Source: Roseomonas acroporae
Lineage (GTDB): Bacteria; Pseudomonadota; Alphaproteobacteria; Acetobacterales; Acetobacteraceae
Direction of reading: 5' to 3'
Length of the DNA stretch: 64,000 nucleotides
Assembly (NCBI RefSeq): GCF_023223525.1
Contig: NZ_JALPRX010000050.1
Span: forward strand, 1-64,000
This document shows positions 19,624 through 28,357 of the stretch, piece by piece; position 1 is the stretch's first letter; every line of letters begins with the position of its first letter. The notes below the pieces were generated by a model that had not been told where the DNA came from, did no database searches, and saw only the letters and a list, made by a program, of their open reading frames with translations. A program made the translations under genes and the position numbers.

Positions 19624-19666
19624 TCAGGCTTCCCCGGCGTGCCGCCGCACCGCCGGGCCGCGCCGT

Positions 19667-19741
<75 letters not shown>

Positions 19742-20209
19742 GCCCTTCCTCGTCGTTCGCATCCTGTCTCGGGCGCCGTCGGCCCGGCACCGCAGTCCCC
19801 GTCCGTGCGCCCTTGCGGAAAGGGTGTTCGGCGGCGGGCCTTCCTTCCGCGCGGCAAGGCCGCCCGCCGCGACCGGCCGGGATCCGGCATCGGCTCCGGC
19901 ATCGGCTCCGACCGGCGCAGGTCGGGGAAGGGTCGGCCTCGCCGCGGCGCGAAGCCGTCGCGCAAGGTCCGGTCGGGACATGGCCGCGAGGTCAGGTCGT
20001 TTTCATCCGGGCCGATTTCCGGTCGAGGGACATCCGCCATGCAACCCGCCGGTGGCATGGCGTTGGCACTCCCGGACGTGGCGCCGCCCGGATGCGGACG
20101 TTTCCGGTCGGCCCCGGCTGTGGCGTCGTCACCCCCGGCGGGATCGTGCGGTCCGGCCCCGCCTTCCCGCGCCCGAACCCATGCGCTTTACGCGAAGGAA
20201 CCAGCCAGC
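19742..20209. other. Non-coding region between tRNA-Gln and phaZ
   Basis: A 468-base region. It has only short direct repeats (GGCATCGGCTCC twice near 19885) and a GAAGGAA ribosome site just before the phaZ GTG. I see no gene. Confidence 0.5.
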
Positions 20210-21427
20210 GTGATCTACCGGCTTTGCCAGACGCAGGAGGATTGGCTGTCGCAGGCCAGGGCCATGGCCCTGGGGGCGGAGAAGGCGTTGTCCCGACGGG
20301 ATGACGGGCATTCCGGCCCGATGCCGATGGTCCCGCTCGCCGCGGCGCTGCGCCTCTGGGAGAGCGCCGGCACGACCCACGACAAGCCGGCCTTCGGCAT
20401 CGACGAGGTCCGGTCGGACGGGCGCCCTCTCGCCGTGCGGGAGGAGGTGGCGATGGCCACGCCCTTCGGCACGCTGCTGCATCTCGGGAAGGACACGCCG
20501 AGCCCGGGGCCCCGCCTCCTCGTCGTCGCCCCGCTGTCCGGGCATTTCGCGACGCGGCTGCGCGCCACCGTGGCGACGCTGCTGCGCGATCACGACGTCT
20601 ACGTCACGGACTGGACCGACGCGCGCGAGGTTCCAGTCGAGGCGGGCGCCTTCGGCCTCGACGACCTCGTCGCGCAGATCATCGCCTTCCTCGAGGCGCT
20701 CGGCCCGGACACGCATCTGCTCGCCGTCTCCCAGCCGGCCGTCGCGACCCTGGCCGCGGCGGCGCTGATGGCCGAGGACCGCAACCCGGCGCTGCCGCGC
20801 AGCCTGACCCTGATCGGCGGCCCGGTGGATCCGCGGATCGCGCCGACGCGGGATGAGATCCTGTCCAGGCTCCTCCCGCCCGAATGGTTCGAGCGGACCA
20901 CGGTGGGCGTGGTGCCGGAACGCTTCGCGGGCGCCGGGCGCCGCGTGCATCCCGGCGCCCTGCAATGGTCCGGCGCCGTGCTGTCGGACCTGCGCCAGCA
21001 CGTCTTCGCCCAGACGGCGCAATTCGCCAACCTGGTCACCGGCGACGCCGCCGCCGCCGACCGGCATCGGGACCGGTACGAGGAACTCCGCTCCGTGATG
21101 GACGTGCCGGCCGAGCTCTACCTCGACATGATCGCCCGCACCTTCCGCGAGCCCGAGCTGATGCTCGGCCGCATGCTCTGGCGCGGCCGGCCGGTCCGGA
21201 TGGCGGCCCTTCGGGAAACGGCGCTGCTGGCCGTGGAAGGCGAAGGGGACAGGTCCTGCCCGGCGGGCCAGTGCAGCGCGGCGCTGGATCTCTGCGATTC
21301 GCTTCCCGCCGGCAGGAAGCGGCGCTGCCTGGTCGATGCCGAGCATGACGGCCTGTTCGAGGGAGCCGTCTGGGAGACGCAGGTCTATCCCGTCATCCGG
21401 CAGTTCGTCGGGTCCGCCGCCGCCTGA
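20210..21427 (+). CDS. phaZ: Intracellular polyhydroxyalkanoate depolymerase PhaZ, Ser in place of the usual Cys
   Basis: A 405-residue alpha/beta hydrolase that degrades stored PHB. Family hallmarks are present: DVYVTDWTDAREVPVEAG, LIGGPVDPRIAPT, VEGEGDRSCPAGQ (Asp region) and DAEHDGLFEG (His region). In the families I know, the nucleophile motif reads VCQPAVPVLAA with a catalytic Cys. Here it reads VSQPAVATLAA, with Ser174 (codon TCC at 20729-20731). The start is a GTG at 20210 with GAAGGAA upstream; no in-frame ATG fits. The gene is monocistronic. The function call is good; whether it is active or substrate-shifted is open. Confidence 0.85.
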   Translation: MIYRLCQTQEDWLSQARAMALGAEKALSRRDDGHSGPMPMVPLAAALRLWESAGTTHDKPAFGIDEVRSDGRPLAVREEVAMATPFGTLLHLGKDTPSPGPRLLVVAPLSGHFATRLRATVATLLRDHDVYVTDWTDAREVPVEAGAFGLDDLVAQIIAFLEALGPDTHLLAVSQPAVATLAAAALMAEDRNPALPRSLTLIGGPVDPRIAPTRDEILSRLLPPEWFERTTVGVVPERFAGAGRRVHPGALQWSGAVLSDLRQHVFAQTAQFANLVTGDAAAADRHRDRYEELRSVMDVPAELYLDMIARTFREPELMLGRMLWRGRPVRMAALRETALLAVEGEGDRSCPAGQCSAALDLCDSLPAGRKRRCLVDAEHDGLFEGAVWETQVYPVIRQFVGSAAA

Positions 21428-21586
21428 ACGCGCGAGGCCGGCGAATGCGGGCGGGCCGGGAGGACGGGTTCACGCTGCCCCGCAGCCGTCCCGGCCGGCC
21501 GCCGCCATGGCCGGTCGCCGATCCGGCCGGCCGCCGCGCCGGCCCAGCCCCCGCGTGCCGGCACCGCAGCCCCGCACCGGCGCTGC

Positions 21587-21616
21587 TTGACGCGCTTCCG
21601 CCCCCCTCCCCATAGT
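21587..21616 (+). promoter_or_regulatory. Sigma-70-type promoter for ileS
   Basis: TTGACG at 21587-21592, an 18-base spacer, then CATAGT at 21611-21616. The predicted transcription start is near 21623, close to the ATG of the 21623 mini-ORF. Confidence 0.55.
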
Positions 21617-21622
21617 CCGCCC

Positions 21623-21673
21623 ATGCTGTTGCTGGTGCGGCCGACGCGAATTCCCGGCCCGGTCCTCGCCTGA
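21623..21673 (+). CDS. Possible leaderless upstream ORF of ileS
   Basis: A 16-residue ORF, MLLLVRPTRIPGPVLA, half of which is Leu, Val or Ile. Its ATG coincides with the predicted transcript start, so it would be leaderless. It ends inside an inverted repeat that precedes ileS. It could be an attenuation leader, but the evidence is position and composition only. Confidence 0.25.
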   Translation: MLLLVRPTRIPGPVLA

Positions 21674-21809
21674 GGGCCGGGATACCCTCGCACGCCCACC
21701 TTCCCGCGCGCGCCGCCTTGCCCTAGGCAGTGGCCCGCCCGGCCGCCGGCCCGCGTTGCTCCCCCTGCGTTGCCCCCGGCCGCCCCGACCGTTCCGCTCC
21801 AAGGCCCCC

Positions 21810-24719
21810 ATGAACGACGCTCCCGAGACCGCCCCGGCCCGCGACTACCGCGGCACCGTGTTCCTGCCGCAGACCGCCTTCCCGATGAAGGGCGACCTGC
21901 CGAAGCGCGAGCCCGGCTGGCTGGAGCGCTGGCAGCGCCTCGGCCTGTGGCGGCGCCTGCGCGAGCAGTCCGCCGGCCGGCCGCAATTCGTGCTGCATGA
22001 CGGCCCGCCCTACGCCAACGGCAACCTCCACATCGGCCACGCCCTGAACAAGATCCTGAAGGACGTGATCAACCGCGCGGCGCAGATGTCGGGGTACGAT
22101 GCCGACTACGTGCCGGGCTGGGACTGCCACGGCCTGCCGATCGAGTGGAAGGTCGAGGAGGAGTACCGCAACCCGAAGGGCAAGTACCAGGGCGGCCGGG
22201 ACAAGGACAGCGTGCCGGTGCTGGAGTTCCGCGCCGAGTGCCGCGCCTATGCCAGCCACTGGCTCGGCGTGCAGTCCGGGGAGTTCCAGCGCCTCGGCGT
22301 CGCCGGCGACTGGGCCGGGCGCTACGCCACCATGGACCTGCCCTCGGAGGCGGCGATCGCGGCCGAGATCGGCAAGTTCCTGATGAACGGCTCGCTGTAC
22401 CGGGGCCTCAGGCCGGTGATGTGGAGCCCGGTCGAGAAGACGGCGCTGGCCGAGGCGGAGATCGAGTATCACGACCACGTCTCGCCTACCGTCTGGGTGC
22501 GCTTCCCGGTGCTCGCCGCCGGGGCGGCGGAGCTGGTCGGCGCCTCGGTGGTGATCTGGACCACCACGCCCTGGACCATCCCGGCCAACCGCGCCCTCGC
22601 CTACGGGCCGGAGATCGACTACGCGCTGGTGCATGTGGAGGGCGTGGCCGAGGGCTCGCATCTCCGCCCCGGCGAGACGCTGCTGGTCGCCCTCGCCCTG
22701 CTGCCGCAATTCGCCAAGGATGCCGGGCTCGGCGCGCACACGATCCGGCGCGTGCTGAAGGGCACGGAGCTGGCCGGCGCCGTCGCCGCGCACCCGCTGC
22801 GCGGCTGGCAGGCCGGCGAGGGCGCCTACGACTTCGACGCGCCGCTGCTGGAAGGCGACTTCGTCACCACCGAGGCCGGCACCGGCTTCGTCCACCTGGC
22901 GCCCGCGCATGGCGAGGACGACTTCGCCCTCTGCCGCGCCCATGGCGTGCCGGTGATCGAGATGGTGGCCGATGACGGCACCTACACGCGCCGCGCCGCC
23001 GGCTTCACCGGCATCCACGTCTTCAAGGCGCACGGCCCGGTCTACGCCGCGCTGGAGGCGATGGGGAACCTCGTGGCGAAGGGCGAGGTGACTCACGCCT
23101 ACCCGCATTCCTGGCGCTCCAAGAAGCCGGTGATCTTCCGCGCCACGCCGCAATGGTTCATCGCGATGGACGACGCCAACGCGATCCGCGCGAAGGCGCT
23201 GGCGGCGATCGCGGCGACGCGCTTCGTGCCGGACCAGGGGCGCAACCGCATCGGCAGCATGGTGGCGGCGCGGCCGGACTGGTGCATCAGCCGCCAGCGC
23301 GCCTGGGGCGTGCCGATCCCGGTCTTCGTGGACCGGCGCACCGGCGAGCCGCTGCGCGACCAGGCGGTGATCGACCGCGTCTGCGCCGCCTTCCGCGAGG
23401 AGGGGGCGGATGCCTGGTACAAGGAGGGCGCGGCCGCGCGCTTCCTGAATGGCGATGCCGGCTCCACCGGCGGGGGGACCGACCGCGATCCCGCCGACTA
23501 CGAGCAGGTGATGGACATCGTGGACGTGTGGTTCGAGAGTGGCTCGACCCACGCCTTCGTGCTGCCCGAGCACCGGCTGCACTTCCCGGCCGACCTTTAC
23601 CTGGAAGGCTCCGACCAGCACCGCGGCTGGTTCCATTCCTCGCTGCTCGAATCCGTCGGCACCAACGGCGTGGCGCCGTTCAAGGCGGTGCTGACGCACG
23701 GCTTCGTGCTGGACGAGGGCGGCCGCAAGATGTCGAAGTCGCTCGGCAACGTCACCGCGCCGCAGGAGGTGATCGCGAAGTACGGCGCCGACATCCTGCG
23801 CCTGTGGGTGATGAACAGCGACACGGCGGACGACCTGCGCATCGGCCCCGAGATCCTGAAGCAGCAGGCCGAGCTGTACCGCCGCCTGCGCAACACGCTG
23901 CGCTGGCTGCTCGGCAACCTCGCCGGCTACGACGCGGCCGAGGCGCTTCCCTACGCCGAGCTGCCGGAGCTGGAGCGCTGGGTGCTGCACCGTCTCGCCC
24001 AGCTCGACGCCCGCCTCCGGGCGGCGGTGGAGAGCCACGACTGGACCGGCGTGTACCCCGAGCTGCACGCCTTCTGCTCGACGGATCTTTCCGCCTTCTA
24101 CTTCGACGTGCGCAAGGACGCGCTCTACTGCGACGCGGCCGACAGCCCGCGCCGCCGCGCCGCGCGCACCGTGCTGGACGCGCTGCACCGCTGCCTGACC
24201 GCCTGGCTGGCGCCGGTGCTGGTGTTCACGGCCGAGGAGGCGTGGCTGGCGCGCTTCCCCTCGGAGACGGACAGCATCCACCTGCACGACTTCCCGGCCA
24301 TCCCGGCCGAGTGGCGCGACGAGGCGCTGGCCGAGCGTTGGGAGCGGATCCGGTCGGTGCGCCGCGTCGTCACCGGCGCGCTGGAGAAGGCGCGGGCGGC
24401 GGGCGAGATCGGCGCCTCGCTGCAGGCGGCCCCCGTGCTGGCGCTGCCGGCCGCCGACGCCGCGCTGCTGCCGGCGGAGGGCTGGGCGGAGCTGTGCATC
24501 ACCTCCGGCCTGACGCTCGCCGAGGCTGCGCCCGAAGGCGCCTACGCGCTGCCGGACGTGCCGGAGGTGGCGGTCGGCTTCGCCCGCGCGCCCGGCGAGA
24601 AGTGCGAACGCTGCTGGCGCGTGCTGACCGAGGTCGGCACTTCCGCCGCGCACCCGACCCTCTGCCGGCGCTGCGAGGCGGTGGTCGAGGCGCTTCCCGC
24701 CACCCCGGCGGCGGCCTGA
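21810..24719 (+). CDS. ileS: Isoleucyl-tRNA synthetase
   Basis: Class I aminoacyl-tRNA synthetase of 969 residues that charges tRNA-Ile. It has the HIGH motif in GNLHIGHALNK (near residue 75), the WTTTPWTIPANRA editing-domain segment, KMSKS in RKMSKSLGN (near residue 640), and a C-terminal zinc site, CERCW...LCRRC. This is the bacterial IleS1 type. The start MNDAPETAPARDYRGTV at 21810 matches the family N-terminus. It is followed without a gap by lspA (TGATG), a common ileS-lspA arrangement. Confidence 0.98.
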   Translation: MNDAPETAPARDYRGTVFLPQTAFPMKGDLPKREPGWLERWQRLGLWRRLREQSAGRPQFVLHDGPPYANGNLHIGHALNKILKDVINRAAQMSGYDADYVPGWDCHGLPIEWKVEEEYRNPKGKYQGGRDKDSVPVLEFRAECRAYASHWLGVQSGEFQRLGVAGDWAGRYATMDLPSEAAIAAEIGKFLMNGSLYRGLRPVMWSPVEKTALAEAEIEYHDHVSPTVWVRFPVLAAGAAELVGASVVIWTTTPWTIPANRALAYGPEIDYALVHVEGVAEGSHLRPGETLLVALALLPQFAKDAGLGAHTIRRVLKGTELAGAVAAHPLRGWQAGEGAYDFDAPLLEGDFVTTEAGTGFVHLAPAHGEDDFALCRAHGVPVIEMVADDGTYTRRAAGFTGIHVFKAHGPVYAALEAMGNLVAKGEVTHAYPHSWRSKKPVIFRATPQWFIAMDDANAIRAKALAAIAATRFVPDQGRNRIGSMVAARPDWCISRQRAWGVPIPVFVDRRTGEPLRDQAVIDRVCAAFREEGADAWYKEGAAARFLNGDAGSTGGGTDRDPADYEQVMDIVDVWFESGSTHAFVLPEHRLHFPADLYLEGSDQHRGWFHSSLLESVGTNGVAPFKAVLTHGFVLDEGGRKMSKSLGNVTAPQEVIAKYGADILRLWVMNSDTADDLRIGPEILKQQAELYRRLRNTLRWLLGNLAGYDAAEALPYAELPELERWVLHRLAQLDARLRAAVESHDWTGVYPELHAFCSTDLSAFYFDVRKDALYCDAADSPRRRAARTVLDALHRCLTAWLAPVLVFTAEEAWLARFPSETDSIHLHDFPAIPAEWRDEALAERWERIRSVRRVVTGALEKARAAGEIGASLQAAPVLALPAADAALLPAEGWAELCITSGLTLAEAAPEGAYALPDVPEVAVGFARAPGEKCERCWRVLTEVGTSAAHPTLCRRCEAVVEALPATPAAA

Positions 24720-25246
24720 TGCGCGCCCCGCTCCCATTCGGCTTCCGGCGCGGCCTGCCGATCGCGCTGCTGATCCTGGTGGTGGACCAGATCAGCAAGT
24801 GGTGGGTGCTGGAGGTGCTGCGCCTGCCCGAGCGCGGCTCCGTGCCGCTGCTCGACCTGCCGCCCTTCGGGTTGGACCTGACCATGGTCTGGAACCGCGG
24901 CGTCACCTTCGGGCTGCTGAGCGGCAGCGGCGGCTGGCACCACGTGGTGCTGGCCCTGCTCGCCATCCTCATCGCCGCCTTCCTGCTGCGCTGGATGGCG
25001 CGGGCCGAGACCGGTCTCGTCGCCGTGGCGCTGGGCGGGGTGGTGGGGGGCGCCGCCGGCAACGCCATCGACCGGCTGCGCTTCGGCGCGGTGGTGGACT
25101 TCGTAGACGCCCACGTGACCTTCGGCGAGGGCACCTGGCACTGGTACGTGTTCAACCTGGCCGACGCGGCAATCGTCTGCGGCGTGGTCGCGCTGATCGC
25201 TGATGCCTTGTTCCGGACCAACCCCGGCGTTAGAGAAGGAACATGA
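24719..25246 (+). CDS. lspA: Lipoprotein signal peptidase (signal peptidase II)
   Basis: A 175-residue inner-membrane aspartyl protease that removes signal peptides from prolipoproteins. Four hydrophobic helices are visible. The family motifs are NRGVTFGLL, GGAAGNAIDRLRFGAVVDFVD (first catalytic Asp) and FNLADAAI (second). Its ATG overlaps the ileS stop. The next gene, itself a lipoprotein, overlaps lspA by 4 bases, giving a coupled ileS-lspA-lipoprotein operon. Confidence 0.97.
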   Translation: MRAPLPFGFRRGLPIALLILVVDQISKWWVLEVLRLPERGSVPLLDLPPFGLDLTMVWNRGVTFGLLSGSGGWHHVVLALLAILIAAFLLRWMARAETGLVAVALGGVVGGAAGNAIDRLRFGAVVDFVDAHVTFGEGTWHWYVFNLADAAIVCGVVALIADALFRTNPGVREGT

Positions 25247-25839
25247 TTCCTCGCGCCCCTGCAACGATCTTCGCCAAGGTGCCCATCGGGGCGGCCCTCG
25301 GGGTGGCCCTCGGGCTGCTGGCCGGCTGCGGCCCGGAGACGCAGCGCGCCTTCGGCTTCACCCGGGACGCGCCGGACGAGTTCCAGGTGACGACCCGCGC
25401 GCCCCTCTCCATGCCGCCGGACCTCAACAACCTTCCCGTGCCCCGCCCCGGCGCCGCCCGCCCGCAGGAGATGACCCAGCGCGAGGCGGCCGAGGCGGCG
25501 CTGGTGCCCTCCACCGCCCTGGCCGGCCGCACCAACGCCCGCCCCGATGCCGCCGAGCAGGCGCTGGTCGCCCAGGCCGGCGCCGCGGCGCCGCGCGACA
25601 TACGCCGGCGGGTGGACGAGGAGAGCCTGAGCCTCGACCGGCCGCCGCAGGACGTGGTGGACCGGCTGATGTTCTGGCGCGAGCCGCCGACCCCGGGCAC
25701 GCCAGTCGATCCGACCCGCGAGGCCTCGCGGCTGCGCGAGAACGCGGCGCTCGGGCGCGAGGTGACCGAGGGCGATACCCCGGTCATCCAGCGCACGCGC
25801 CGGCCGATCTTCGACTTCGGCTGGCTCAACCCGTTCTGA
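25243..25839 (+). CDS. DUF3035-type lipoprotein
   Basis: A 198-residue predicted lipoprotein: hydrophobic signal and lipobox LLAGC near residue 28, then a Pro/Ala-rich hydrophilic domain. The segment APDEFQVTTRAPLSMPPD is characteristic of the DUF3035 family found downstream of lspA in alphaproteobacteria. The C-terminus is RPIFDFGWLNPF. It overlaps lspA by ATGA. The function is unknown; its placement beside its own processing enzyme is typical. Confidence 0.87.
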   Translation: MIPRAPATIFAKVPIGAALGVALGLLAGCGPETQRAFGFTRDAPDEFQVTTRAPLSMPPDLNNLPVPRPGAARPQEMTQREAAEAALVPSTALAGRTNARPDAAEQALVAQAGAAAPRDIRRRVDEESLSLDRPPQDVVDRLMFWREPPTPGTPVDPTREASRLRENAALGREVTEGDTPVIQRTRRPIFDFGWLNPF

Positions 25840-25898
25840 GCGGCGTCGCCGGCGCCGACCCGGCCGGCCGCGGCATCCCGGACGCGACGCGAGGCGGC

Positions 25899-26666
25899 AT
25901 GTCCGCCGGGACCGACCCGGCCATGGGCGAGGCGGCCGGGTTCTGGCAGGAATTCCTGCCTGCTGACCCCGGTCCTCCCCGGGGTCCCTGGACCGACCGC
26001 TACCCCGCCGCCATGCCGGATGGCAGCCGGCTGGTGCTGCCGCTGCGCGACTTCGGCGACCTCGCCGTCACCGGGCTGATCGCCAACCAGGCGAGCTTCG
26101 CCGTCTGCCGCCGCCTCGCCGGCTGGATGGCCGAGGCGGCGCGGCCGCTCGGTGCCGAGGCGGTGGTGGGGCTGCCCACGCTCGGCCACGTCTTCGGGCC
26201 GCTGGTCGCCGAGGCGCTCGGGCACCGCAACTGGGTGGCGCCGGGCTATTCGCGCAAGCGCTGGTACGACGAGGCGCTTTCCGTGCCCGTCGCCTCCTCC
26301 ACCGCGCCGGGCGAGCGACGGATGTGGCTCGACCCGCGCCTGCTGCCCCGCCTCGCGGGACGGCGCGTGCTGCTGGTGGACGACGTGATCTCCACGGGCA
26401 GCTCGGCCCTGGCCGGGCTGGCGCTGCTGCGCCTGGCCGGCGTCGTGCCGGTCGGGCTCTGCGTGGCCATGGCGCAGGGGGATCGCTGGCTGGCGGGGTG
26501 GGACGCGGCGGTGCCGGTGGCCGCGGCCTACGCGACGCCGCTGTTCCGGCGCGAGGGCACGGCCTGGGTGCCCCGGCCCGAAAGCGTGCCGGTCGCGGTG
26601 ACGCTGCCGGCCGGGCAGGGCGCCGCTCCACCGCCGGAGGAGAGGCCACCGGGCCAGTCCGCGTAG
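25899..26666 (+). CDS. Phosphoribosyltransferase family protein
   Basis: A 255-residue cytosolic type I PRTase-fold protein. The PRPP-binding loop VLLVDDVISTGSSA is clear, with AEAVVGLPTLGHVFGPLVAEALG as the upstream core strand and loop. The base or amine acceptor is unknown; the protein is not adenine or orotate PRTase by any motif I can see. The start at 25899 follows a weak GAGG. It lies 59 bases after the DUF3035 gene and may share its transcript. The C-terminal about 25 residues are low complexity. Confidence 0.8.
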   Translation: MSAGTDPAMGEAAGFWQEFLPADPGPPRGPWTDRYPAAMPDGSRLVLPLRDFGDLAVTGLIANQASFAVCRRLAGWMAEAARPLGAEAVVGLPTLGHVFGPLVAEALGHRNWVAPGYSRKRWYDEALSVPVASSTAPGERRMWLDPRLLPRLAGRRVLLVDDVISTGSSALAGLALLRLAGVVPVGLCVAMAQGDRWLAGWDAAVPVAAAYATPLFRREGTAWVPRPESVPVAVTLPAGQGAAPPPEERPPGQSA

Positions 26667-26811
26667 CCCGCCACCGCCGGCGTTCGCGCGGCCGGCCGGG
26701 CCGCCATGCGCGCGGGGGCAGGGAAGGGGCTCGAAGCGCCATCCGCCCTGCCCCGCGGCGAACCGCAGCCCGGTCGCGGCCGCGGTTCGACCGCGGGTCC
26801 TCGTCCTCGGG

Positions 26812-26918
26812 GCGGCGCCACGCCCTCGGGCATGCCGCCCACCGGCGATCCGCCTGGCCGTTGTTTTCACGCATTTTCCACGTCCCCGGGCAAGTATGCC
26901 CGGTCCGGAAATGCTCTA
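26812..26918. repeat. Mosaic palindromic repeat upstream of the FAD oxidoreductase
   Basis: A module like the one at 13264-13308 (CACGCCCTCGGGC...ACCGGCGATCCGCC, 26812-26853) is followed by GCATTTTCC...GGAAATGCTCTA (26870-26918) with a CCCGGGC/GCCCGG inner stem. The element ends 11 bases before the ATG of the next gene. Confidence 0.75.
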
Positions 26919-26928
26919 TGCTGCTGGC

Positions 26929-28347
26929 ATGGGTACGAGCGACGCCGGCGGCCGCCTGTTCTTCCAGTCCGAGATCCTCGATGCCGGCCGCGGCGCGCGC
27001 CGGCCGCCCACCGGGCGCACGATCCGCGAGCCGGCGCGCGACATTCCCGTGCATGCCGAGTGCGACGTGCTGGTGGTGGGCGGCGGCCCGGCCGGCACCG
27101 CCGCCGCCGTCGCCGCCGCGCGCCTCGGCGCCCGCACCTTGCTGCTGGAGCGGCACAACCACCTGGGCGGACTCTCCACCGGTGGCCTCGTGCTCTGGAT
27201 CGACCGCATGACGGACTGGGAGGGCCGGCCCGTCATCCGCGGCTTCGCCGAGGAGCTGCTCTCGCGCCTGCCGCGCGGCGCGCTGGCCGGCCCGCCCCCC
27301 GCCGCCTGGGGCGCGCGCGACGCCGCGACGGCCGCCTGGTGGCAGCTCCGCACCGCCGCCTTCCACGGCGTGGTCACCAACTCCCCCACCTGCGACCCGG
27401 AATGGCTGAAGGCCACCTCGCTCGCCCTGCTGCTGGAGTCCGGCGCGCAGCCCCTCTTCCATGCCTGGGGCGCGGCCCCCGTGGTCGAGGACGGGGCCGT
27501 GCGCGGCGCCGCCTTCGAGAGCAAGCAGGGCCGGCGCGCCGTCCTGGCGCGCGTCACCGTGGACGCGACCGGCGACGGCGACCTGTTCGCCGCCGCCGGC
27601 GCCGAGTACGGCAGCGAGGTGGACGCGCGCGACATCCACGGCTGCATCAACACGTCCTGGCTGTTCGGCGGGGTGGACATGCCCCGCCACCTGCGCTGGC
27701 GCGCCGCAGCACCCGACGCCTTCGCCGACTTCCTCGCGCGCGGCCGCGCCGCCTGCGGCCTGCTCGACAAGGCCTTCGTCTCCTGGCGCGACGACGTGGC
27801 GCTGTTCATGGGCCCGCGCCTCGCCGGCTACTCCGCCCTCGACGTGGACGACCTGACCGAGGTGGAGATCCGCTCGCACCGGCTGATGCTGGACCATCTC
27901 GCCTTCTACCGGGCGAACGCGCCGGGCTTCGCCGACGCCTACCTCATGCTCTCGGCCCCGCAGATCGGCGTCCGCCACGGCCGCCGCCTGCGCGGCGTCT
28001 CGGCGGTGACGCGGGAATGCTGGGACGGGCGCGTCGCGCCGGACGAGATCGGCGTCTCGCCCTCCCTCTCGCCGAAATTCCCCGCCGTCTCGGTCCCCTA
28101 CGGCGCGCTGGTGCCGGAGCGGCTGGACGGGCTGCTGGCGCCGGGGCGGCACCTATCCTGCGACGCCACCAGCCATTCCTTCCTGCGCGAGATCCCGCAG
28201 TGCTGGCTCACCGGCCAGGCGGCGGGCGTGGCGGCAGCGATCGCGGCGGACCGGGGCGTGCCGCCGCGCGCCGTGCCGGTCCCGGCGCTCCAGGCGGCGC
28301 TGGAAGGGCAGGGCGCGCATCTTCGGCGCGAGCCGGTCGCGGCCTGA
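26929..28347 (+). CDS. FAD-dependent oxidoreductase
   Basis: A 472-residue flavoprotein of the FAD_oxidored type. The dinucleotide-binding motif is VLVVGGGPAGTAAAVAAARLG near residues 46-66, followed by LLLERHNHLGGLSTGG. A second FAD contact, ARVTVDATGDGDLFAAAG, lies mid-protein, and SHSFLREIPQCWLTGQAAG near the end. The substrate is unknown. Proteins of this type are often annotated as glucose-inhibited division A-like or xanthan lyase. The start at 26929 has no ribosome site and directly follows a palindromic repeat; an in-frame ATG at 26896 lies inside the repeat and is rejected. Confidence 0.82.
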   Translation: MGTSDAGGRLFFQSEILDAGRGARRPPTGRTIREPARDIPVHAECDVLVVGGGPAGTAAAVAAARLGARTLLLERHNHLGGLSTGGLVLWIDRMTDWEGRPVIRGFAEELLSRLPRGALAGPPPAAWGARDAATAAWWQLRTAAFHGVVTNSPTCDPEWLKATSLALLLESGAQPLFHAWGAAPVVEDGAVRGAAFESKQGRRAVLARVTVDATGDGDLFAAAGAEYGSEVDARDIHGCINTSWLFGGVDMPRHLRWRAAAPDAFADFLARGRAACGLLDKAFVSWRDDVALFMGPRLAGYSALDVDDLTEVEIRSHRLMLDHLAFYRANAPGFADAYLMLSAPQIGVRHGRRLRGVSAVTRECWDGRVAPDEIGVSPSLSPKFPAVSVPYGALVPERLDGLLAPGRHLSCDATSHSFLREIPQCWLTGQAAGVAAAIAADRGVPPRAVPVPALQAALEGQGAHLRREPVAA

Positions 28348-28357
28348 CGCGCCACGC

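Larger units (their letters stand above)
21428..21809. other. ileS upstream region
   Basis: A 382-base gap. It contains a promoter (21587-21616), a 16-codon ORF starting at about the predicted transcript start, and a CCCGGCCC/GGGCCGGG inverted repeat (about 21653-21681) overlapping that ORF's stop. The remainder shows no features. Confidence 0.5.

Noticed and set aside
26812-26918. Repeat elements as possible MITEs or insertion-sequence ends
   Set aside because: No target-site duplications or transposase gene were seen. Module mixing and precise positions at gene ends fit a palindromic intergenic repeat family better.
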